From Desulfobacterales bacterium (lineage in GTDB: Bacteria > Desulfobacterota > Desulfobacteria > Desulfobacterales > UBA2156), in NCBI GenBank assembly GCA_011049715.1, contig DRHF01000072.1, positions 1-35,113 of the forward strand: DNA of 35,113 bases. The letters are read 5' to 3'. Made by a program: the position numbers and the translations under genes. The stretch's first letter is position 1. Every line of letters begins with the position of its first letter. Shown piece by piece: positions 32,946-35,113 of the stretch. The notes beneath the pieces are model-generated. The model was not told the DNA's origin. It made no database searches and was given only the letters and a program-made list of their open reading frames with translations.

Positions 32946-34031
32946 ATGGCATACGTTTCCCTTAAAAGGATTACCAAGCAATACGGAGATGTCAAAGCGG
33001 TTGATGATGTCGATTTGGAAATTGATGAACATGAGTTTGTGACACTGTTGGGTCCCTCCGGATCGGGGAAGACAACCCTGTTAATGATTTTGGCGGGCTT
33101 TGTAACGCCGGATAAAGGAACAGTTTTTGTTAACAATAAGGACATTACTGAGATCCAGCCCTATCGGCGTAATATCGGTATGGTTTTTCAAAACTACGCG
33201 CTTTTCCCCCATATGACCGTATATGAAAATATTGCTTATCCTTTAAAAATGAAACGAACCTCCCGGCAAAAAATACCTCAATTGGTCGAAAAGGCGCTTG
33301 AAACCGTTAAACTTAAAGGATTTAAGGACCGCTATCCCGCTCAGTTGTCAGGAGGCCAGCAGCAGCGAGTCGCCCTTGCCAGGGCCATGGTTTTCCGGCC
33401 GCCAATTCTGTTGATGGATGAGCCTTTGGGGGCATTGGATAAAAAATTAAGAGAGCACATGCAGCTGGAGCTAAAACATATCCAGGAAAAAGTGGGTATC
33501 ACCATTCTTTATGTGACCCATGATCAAGAGGAAGCGCTCTCAATGTCGACCAAAATAGCTGTTATCAATGAAGGACACATTGAACATGTGGGAACGGCTA
33601 CAGAAATTTATGACCATCCCGCCAACCAGTTCGTTGCCGACTTTATTGGGGAAACCAATATCTTTCGAGCTGAGATTTATGGCGTTGATGATGATTGTAT
33701 CCATATCGAGGGACCGTGTATTCGGCGCATAAAGGCCAATACGTTGAAACCGGTCGAGATCGGGCAAAATGTCCATCTTGCCGTCAGACCGGAGAAGATC
33801 ACCTTTATTGAAACAACTGAGCAAAACCATTGTGTTTATAGGGGAGTTGTTGAAGATATCATATACCTAGGGGATATTACCAAATTTTATGTTCGACTTT
33901 CCGATCTGCCCCAGGATGAACAAGAGGGGTTGGTTGTTGTTAAAGTGCAAAATCGTTTAGGGGGCGTCCAGCGTAAACAGGGCGATAACGTTCAGATCGG
34001 GTGGAATGAAATGGATGCGACCATCGTTTGA
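32946..34031 (+). CDS. ABC transporter ATP-binding protein, PotA-like (spermidine/putrescine-type)
   Basis: A 361-residue ATPase. Walker A GPSGSGKTT is at residues 36-44, followed by the Q-loop (VFQNYALFPHMTVYENI), signature LSGGQQQRVALARAM, Walker B LLMDEPLGALD and the switch His in THDQEEAL. A C-terminal TOBE domain (from about residue 280) is normal for this importer class. AAGGA lies 8 bases before the start. It is followed 82 bp later by the binding protein; the permease genes are not in the window and would be expected to the right. The ligand is likely a small cationic or amine compound, but family membership alone does not fix it. Confidence 0.9.
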   Translation: MAYVSLKRITKQYGDVKAVDDVDLEIDEHEFVTLLGPSGSGKTTLLMILAGFVTPDKGTVFVNNKDITEIQPYRRNIGMVFQNYALFPHMTVYENIAYPLKMKRTSRQKIPQLVEKALETVKLKGFKDRYPAQLSGGQQQRVALARAMVFRPPILLMDEPLGALDKKLREHMQLELKHIQEKVGITILYVTHDQEEALSMSTKIAVINEGHIEHVGTATEIYDHPANQFVADFIGETNIFRAEIYGVDDDCIHIEGPCIRRIKANTLKPVEIGQNVHLAVRPEKITFIETTEQNHCVYRGVVEDIIYLGDITKFYVRLSDLPQDEQEGLVVVKVQNRLGGVQRKQGDNVQIGWNEMDATIV

Positions 34032-34113
34032 TAAAATTAATATTAGGAGGGACAACCCTTACCGTCTCAGATGCTTTGCATTTGGATTCGCATTACAAAA
34101 AGGAGGATTTAAA

Positions 34114-35091
34114 ATGAAAAAAATGTATTTGGGCATAGCCCTCATCGCTGCACTTCTTATGATAGGCAATGCTTGGGCAGAAACCATCACCGTTGTCAGC
34201 TATGGCGGTACCTATAACAAAGGCTTAGAGGAAACAATTGGGAAGCCTTTTACCAAGGCAACCGGAATCAAAGTTATTTTTACAACACGTCCCACTTACG
34301 CCCAGATGGCAGCACAGGTTAAAAGCGGGAACATCACATGGGATGTTGTGGAAGCTGAGAGTCGAATGCATGCGCGGGCCGCCAAGAATGGCCTCCTTGA
34401 AAAACTAGACTTAAGCATGATCAATAGAGATCAGTTTATTAAAGGCGCGGTCACCGATTACGGCGTTGGCATTATTTATTATTCTTACCTCATCACCTAT
34501 AACACCGATAAATGGCCTGTTGGAAAAGGACCGAAATCGATGAAGGACTTCTGGGATGTCAAGAAGTTCCCAGGTCCTCGAACAACAAAACGCACTGCGG
34601 AGTCCAACCTTGAGGCCGCATTGCTAGCCGATGGGGTCCCGCGGGATAAAATCTACCCGATGGACATCGATCGGGCGCTCAAGAAACTCAAAGAGCTCAA
34701 ACCCCATATAAGCGTTTATTATAAAAGTGGTGGTCAAACGCAACAGATCATGCGAGAAAAGGAAGCCGATCTCGGGTGGGTTCCCGGAGGAAGAATGATT
34801 CAGTTAGCGGCCCAGGGCGTTCCGGTGGCATGGGAGTGGAACGACCAGGTTATCGTGTTGGATTATTGGACCATTCTCAAAGGAAACAAAAAGAAAGATG
34901 CTGCCATGAAATATATCGCATTTGCATCCGATCCCAAAATACAGGCTGCTTTTGCCGAGTGGACCAATTACTTAAATGTTAAACGAAAATCATCTAAAAC
35001 CCTGGCAGCCCGCATAACACAAGGCGTTCACTGCTGCTACAGACATAGAGAGCCTTCTGGATATGAGCTTTCAATCGTTGTGCACCTTTAG
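34114..35091 (+). CDS. ABC transporter periplasmic substrate-binding protein (PotD-like), atypical C-terminus
   Basis: A 325-residue extracellular solute-binding protein. A signal peptide spans residues 1-22 (LGIALIAALLMIGNAWA, cleavage before ETITVVSYGG). The mature part has PotD-like blocks: GIKVIFTTRP, WDVVEAES, LITYNTDKWP, MKDFWDVKKFPGPR, GWVPGGRMIQLA and YWTILKGNKKKDAAMKYIAF. After EWTNY (near 34970) the sequence no longer resembles the family: it is Arg/Ser/His-rich and stops at 35091, while relatives normally run on for about 20-40 more residues. The start at 34114 has AAGGAGG 7 bases upstream; the frame extends further but without such a site. It is the partner of the upstream ATPase. 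Confidence 0.82.
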   Translation: MKKMYLGIALIAALLMIGNAWAETITVVSYGGTYNKGLEETIGKPFTKATGIKVIFTTRPTYAQMAAQVKSGNITWDVVEAESRMHARAAKNGLLEKLDLSMINRDQFIKGAVTDYGVGIIYYSYLITYNTDKWPVGKGPKSMKDFWDVKKFPGPRTTKRTAESNLEAALLADGVPRDKIYPMDIDRALKKLKELKPHISVYYKSGGQTQQIMREKEADLGWVPGGRMIQLAAQGVPVAWEWNDQVIVLDYWTILKGNKKKDAAMKYIAFASDPKIQAAFAEWTNYLNVKRKSSKTLAARITQGVHCCYRHREPSGYELSIVVHL

Positions 35092-35113
35092 CCTGTGTCA
35101 GGAGCTGGTTCAC

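Noticed and set aside
1-35113. CRISPR array or tRNA/rRNA genes
   Set aside because: No regularly spaced direct repeats and no cloverleaf or rRNA-like sequence seen on reading the gaps.

Overview
The window looks like chromosomal DNA from an anaerobic Gram-negative bacterium, most likely a sulfate-reducer-type Desulfobacterota. This is inferred from gene content: a tungsten-type aldehyde ferredoxin oxidoreductase, a soluble DMSO-reductase-family enzyme, two xanthine-dehydrogenase-family hydroxylases, a TAXI-type TRAP transporter and an MtaA-like methyltransferase. No rRNA, tRNA or CRISPR array was seen.

Layout. 1-764 holds the 5' part of a frameshifted tyrosine recombinase (minus strand) that runs off the left edge. 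1121-2089 is a lone plus-strand D-2-hydroxyacid dehydrogenase, followed by about 400 bp of non-coding, hairpin-rich DNA. From 2500 to 31322 every gene is on the minus strand and falls into two catabolic blocks. In transcription order, block A is: IclR regulator (19346-20107); xanthine-dehydrogenase-type Mo hydroxylase (large, FAD, 2Fe-2S subunits; 15302-18959); TRAP permease and TAXI binding protein; aldehyde ferredoxin oxidoreductase; DUF169 protein; dihydropyrimidinase-like amidohydrolase; MmgE/PrpD protein; and a two-subunit molybdopterin oxidoreductase. Block B is: XRE-cupin regulator (30741-31322); a second Mo hydroxylase (FAD, 2Fe-2S, large subunits); a second DUF169 protein; an SsnA/chlorohydrolase-type amidohydrolase; a second MmgE/PrpD protein; a nitrilase-superfamily amidase; and a third amidohydrolase. 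On the plus strand from 31822 come an MtaA-like methyltransferase, a PotA-like ABC ATPase and a periplasmic binding protein that ends near the right edge.

How the genes may work together (inference). The blocks combine water-dependent hydroxylation (two Mo hydroxylases), ring or amide hydrolysis (three amidohydrolases and a C-N hydrolase), MmgE/PrpD-type dehydration or isomerisation, and low-potential redox steps (the tungsten enzyme and the DMSO-reductase-type enzyme). A carboxylate transporter sits among them. This suggests anaerobic breakdown of a nitrogen-containing, possibly heterocyclic, compound. The substrate cannot be read from the sequence. The most striking feature is that both blocks keep the order Mo hydroxylase, DUF169, amidohydrolase, MmgE/PrpD, although the amidohydrolases belong to different subfamilies and the hydroxylase subunits are in a different order. 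Only the DUF169-amidohydrolase-MmgE/PrpD part is directly contiguous in both.

Three genes (integrase, third amidohydrolase, block B hydroxylase large subunit) are each broken by one small frameshift, and the final binding protein has an atypical C-terminus. Either sequence errors or real decay could explain this. Intergenic regions carry several strong dyads and a small dispersed repeat, described below.
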